Positions 21,639-24,565 of a stretch of DNA of 24,565 bases are shown piece by piece. This DNA is from a virus, in IMG/VR virus record IMGVR_UViG_3300012954_000073, positions 1 to 24,565 of that record, one strand, 5' to 3'. Positions within the stretch are counted from its first letter, which is position 1. Each line of letters begins with the position of its first letter. The notes below the pieces were generated by a model that saw only the letters and a program-made list of their open reading frames with translations, had not been told where the DNA came from and did no database searches. The position numbers and the translations under genes were made by a program.

Positions 21639-24565
21639 TTGGTAAGTCTACCTCCGTAGATCGCAAGAATCTTGCTACGTCAGTTTCACTACTACTAAGG
21701 GTCTTTCCTGTATCGTTCCAAGTCAATCCTACACGTCTAACCACTATTACTTTGGTATTTACAGCTGGTTCTTGCTGTAAAACAAGTTCTGTTCTATCTC
21801 TTATTGAAAACTCAGCTGGCAAAGTAACATCACCTTCTGGCGAATCTTGAGATATTTTTTCATCTGTTGTTCCAAAATCTGTTCTATTTTGACTATTTAA
21901 TTCATATGACTGTAAAGTTGTTTTTCTTAAGCGTCTACCTGCGACAAAAACTTCAAAAAATTCTGTTGGATCTATTGATCTTCCTGTTGATGCTGTGTAT
22001 TGTTCGGCTAGTGTTGTAGGATCAAAATCTAAACTAAATCCACTGCTATCTCCAGTAGCTGTAAACACTGTTGTCAAAGTATTATCTTTATATGGCATAC
22101 TAAATGTAGATGATTGATTGTAAATTTCAGTGCCTTCTGTGTATATTTCCTTTACACCTGTACCTAAAGTACCTCTACGTAATTGTTTCAAAACAGATCC
22201 GTCTTTCTTAAAGTATTCTATACGTTCACCTTCAATAAACACAACTCCTGGTACACCTGCTGTTGAATTTGGACTAGGTAAAGTATCAGCATTTTCTAAA
22301 ACAATTTCTTTGTCGTACCAATGTAAATCTTTGACAAGTTTGATATTTTGTCTGCCGTCTATAGATTTGTAATGAGTTCTATTTAAAATATCCTTAAATT
22401 GTCTCCATCCAAATTTATTTCTTAGTAGACTATTGCTAAAGTGAATAGTTTCAATATTGTCATTTTCTTCTAAGCCACCTATAACTTTTATAGTAGATTT
22501 ACTGTCAGTAACATAATAATCAACTGACGGATCTAACAACACTCCATTTTTTACTACCCAAACATATTGATCATCAATTGCAGGTGTATTCAACGGCACA
22601 ACTCCGTTTCTTAAACTTCTTAGTTCATACCAATCAGGTGTACTAGCATCTGGAGTAATTACACTTTCTAGTTCAACAATTTTAATCACATCACTTGCAT
22701 CAGTGGTAATTCCTAATTCAGCTAACTCCAACACATTCGTAGTTTCAGTAACTGTTAATGTTTGAATAATTGCATTAGGATTTGTAACAGTTCTGCCTGT
22801 GCCAAAATTAGGGTCATCAATTCTTACACTGTTTTGGAAGATAGCATACTTTCTTTCAGGTTCTAACGCTATAGTCAAATTAATCGACGCTGTGCTTCCA
22901 TCAACTTGGTACTGTTGAGCTCCAAATTCTGCTCCAGGCGATAATTCAGTGCGTTCTACAATATCAAAACTTTGTCTATCAATACCTTGACTGTCATGAT
23001 TACTAAATTGGTAAACTTCAATTGTATCTCCTGTAGCATATTCTGGTCCTATGTGCAACACTCCAGGTGTTTTAATGAAATCGCCATTGCTATCAAAATA
23101 TCCAAACTTGTAGTCACCTCCCGATTGTGTACTGTCGTCATAACCTGTGATGTACACTTTTAAAATATCACCTTCTATACCTTTGCCATCATTTAGTATA
23201 ATTGCACTACCACTTTGCTGATCAACAGGTAATAAAGGATCAAATGCATCAGCAGAGCTAAATGTATAATCTTGAATAAATGTTAATTCTGTATTGTTTA
23301 AAAATACTCTAACTTGTTGATTACCAACACTGCCTAGTGGAACTTGGTATAATCTAAATTTATATTCTCTTTCGGATGTTACTTTGAAAGTTTCACTATA
23401 GCCTGCTTTTAAAATTGTGTTGTTTAATTTTACAATAGTAAACCACTCATGTGGTTCTTGAGTAAATGGAGTTTGTGTAAGAGTAAACGTTGTAGTACTT
23501 CCGTCATGTACAAATGTATCTTTGACTACACTACTAAAGTTTTGTATACTGCCTTCAAAGATTGCAAATCTTATTATTGCGTCCAAAGCAGGCGGTTGTG
23601 CAAAACTTATTACCACATTGCCTGGAGTGATATATCCTGCATCACTTTTTATAAGAACATGTTCTACAGATTTTCCATTTACAGTAATTAAACTTGTCAT
23701 GTTTTCAGTAAATCTAATATTTGTTAAAAAGTCTACAGTTGAACCATCTCCTATAAATTCGTCTATATCTAAAATATTAGATCCGCTGTACTCTAATGTA
23801 ACTAAACTTACTTTTGAGTTGTCTGCAGGAGCAGCAACAAATGTTATAGTTTTGTTAGTGTAATCAATTGTGTAATCAGTAGTAAGATTTTGTATTGTTC
23901 CATTTATTTTTACAAACAGTGCAGATTCAGTAACTGGTCTTGTTCCAATTTCAAAAGTTTTATTAACACCATCACCTCTATAGTTTCTGCTAATTATTTG
24001 GCTTGATCCTGCTGTAGGTCTTTCATAAACTTTTATATCAACAGTATCTTGCACCCATCCAGGAACTAGTTCATCTGGACCTTTTGAGTTTGTTGGTGTT
24101 GTAAAGCTGTCACCGTCAACATTTATATCTTCAGGATTAAGTCCTCTCGCATTGCTGTATGCTAAATCACCACCAGTAAGTACTGTATCATAGTTTATAT
24201 CAGTTGGTAAAAAGCTACCGTCACTTGTAGTTTTTCTGATTACAATTATATCATCAGCACTAGTGGCTATTCCTAATTCGTCTAAGAAAATAGTTGTTTG
24301 AACACCATCTCCTGTTATGCTACGCATAATAGCATTTGGATTAGCAAATTGTGTACTATCATCTGTCCAATCAGGATCATCTAATCTCACGCCGTTTCTA
24401 TATACGTTATAAAGTATTCCTTCCTCTAATGGTTTAGACAATGTCAATGACACTGTACTTCCATCTAATTCAAATTTTTCATCTTCAAAAGTTATATCAT
24501 AAGTATCATATGATCCAGTAAACCAAGGAGCGGCATCCCAACCATTTGGTCCTCCAAAGTCAAAA
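21634..24565 (-). CDS. Large virion structural protein, 5' end beyond the window
   Basis: The frame is open to the right edge, giving at least 976 residues; the N-terminus is not in the window. A GTG at 24451-24453 could be read as a start, but the 37 codons before it continue a repeat unit that occurs again later in the protein, so the gene extends further. The protein is built of beta-rich modules: VDGSTxSxxLTxxLE...NxVRxDDP...NPNAIxxxLT...ELGIxTxAxDVIxI occurs twice (see separate entry), and other units (GDGVNKTFEI, GDGSTVDFLT, HDGSTTTFTL) repeat a DGxTxxF strand. A NKFGWRQFKDILNRTHYKSI segment in the middle is a type I associate with structural proteins of T4-like cyanophages. Likely a baseplate or fibre-connector component. 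It has no lytic motif. Confidence 0.85.
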   Translation of the reverse strand, partial: FDFGGPNGWDAAPWFTGSYDTYDITFEDEKFELDGSTVSLTLSKPLEEGILYNVYRNGVRLDDPDWTDDSTQFANPNAIMRSITGDGVQTTIFLDELGIATSADDIIVIRKTTSDGSFLPTDINYDTVLTGGDLAYSNARGLNPEDINVDGDSFTTPTNSKGPDELVPGWVQDTVDIKVYERPTAGSSQIISRNYRGDGVNKTFEIGTRPVTESALFVKINGTIQNLTTDYTIDYTNKTITFVAAPADNSKVSLVTLEYSGSNILDIDEFIGDGSTVDFLTNIRFTENMTSLITVNGKSVEHVLIKSDAGYITPGNVVISFAQPPALDAIIRFAIFEGSIQNFSSVVKDTFVHDGSTTTFTLTQTPFTQEPHEWFTIVKLNNTILKAGYSETFKVTSEREYKFRLYQVPLGSVGNQQVRVFLNNTELTFIQDYTFSSADAFDPLLPVDQQSGSAIILNDGKGIEGDILKVYITGYDDSTQSGGDYKFGYFDSNGDFIKTPGVLHIGPEYATGDTIEVYQFSNHDSQGIDRQSFDIVERTELSPGAEFGAQQYQVDGSTASINLTIALEPERKYAIFQNSVRIDDPNFGTGRTVTNPNAIIQTLTVTETTNVLELAELGITTDASDVIKIVELESVITPDASTPDWYELRSLRNGVVPLNTPAIDDQYVWVVKNGVLLDPSVDYYVTDSKSTIKVIGGLEENDNIETIHFSNSLLRNKFGWRQFKDILNRTHYKSIDGRQNIKLVKDLHWYDKEIVLENADTLPSPNSTAGVPGVVFIEGERIEYFKKDGSVLKQLRRGTLGTGVKEIYTEGTEIYNQSSTFSMPYKDNTLTTVFTATGDSSGFSLDFDPTTLAEQYTASTGRSIDPTEFFEVFVAGRRLRKTTLQSYELNSQNRTDFGTTDEKISQDSPEGDVTLPAEFSIRDRTELVLQQEPAVNTKVIVVRRVGLTWNDTGKTLSSSETDVARFLRSTEVDLPR
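22653..24483 (-). repeat. Two diverged copies of an ~87-aa module in the large structural protein
   Basis: Copy 1 lies at about 24225-24483 and copy 2 at about 22653-22914 (both minus strand). Shared landmarks are LDGSTVSLTL/VDGSTASINL, NGVRLDDP/NSVRIDDP, NPNAIMRSIT/NPNAIIQTLT, DELGIATSADDIIVI/AELGITTDASDVIKI. Identity is at protein level only. The first copy begins upstream of the apparent GTG start, which is why the gene must continue past the window. Confidence 0.85.

Noticed and set aside
1-24565. CRISPR array, tRNA, insertion sequence, integrase or attachment site
   Set aside because: No regularly spaced repeats, cloverleaf-like stretch, transposase or recombinase gene was seen; the only regular repeats are coding.

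Overview
The window looks like part of a large T4-like (myovirus) phage genome, probably marine and with a low-GC host such as SAR11/Pelagibacter or a picocyanobacterium. Every credible gene lies on the minus strand, genes are packed end to end with almost no spacer, base composition is AT-rich, and the right half encodes tail-fibre and tail-collar type proteins. Upstream of some of them sit octamers matching the late-promoter form NATAAATA described for T4-like cyanophages. The host assignment is an inference from composition and gene style; no host marker is present. Reading on the minus strand, transcription runs from right (24565) to left (1).

Region 1 (24565 to 14512) is a virion structural block. 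It holds a large repeat-bearing structural protein running off the right edge, a 204-aa structural-type protein, three long fibre proteins sharing one N-terminal module (one ends in a tail-collar domain, one in a distinct DLAEKY-type C-terminal domain), and a 319-aa fibre-like protein.

Region 2 (14511 to 14464) is a 48-base gap. It contains a near-consensus sigma70-type promoter on the minus strand (TTGACA, 17 bases, TATACT) with a perfect 9-base tandem repeat in its spacer. It appears to start a separate transcription unit.

Region 3 (14463 to 1) is one long operon of 14 genes, nearly all overlapping by 4 to 14 bases. Its first part encodes a 115-aa unknown, two paralogous GT8-like glycosyltransferases, a 184-aa unknown, and a 910-aa fusion (two glycosyltransferase-like domains, a run of 22-residue repeats, a methyltransferase-like domain). 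Then come a 75-aa unknown and seven radical SAM proteins, with a polysaccharide-lyase-like protein and a PP-loop ATPase inserted among them. The radical SAM proteins form three groups: four with a SPASM/twitch-like cysteine set placed BEFORE the radical SAM core, two with a C-terminal SPASM-like region and a GNxGD variant of the usual GGE motif, and one shorter protein.

The likely theme of region 3, by inference only, is covalent modification of a glycan, peptide or surface structure (for example tail fibres, host envelope, or an unknown small molecule). The density of radical SAM enzymes and their permuted architecture are the most noteworthy features of the window. No tRNA, rRNA, CRISPR, insertion sequence, integrase or convincing rho-independent terminator was seen, and no gene-free stretch exceeds about 50 bases.
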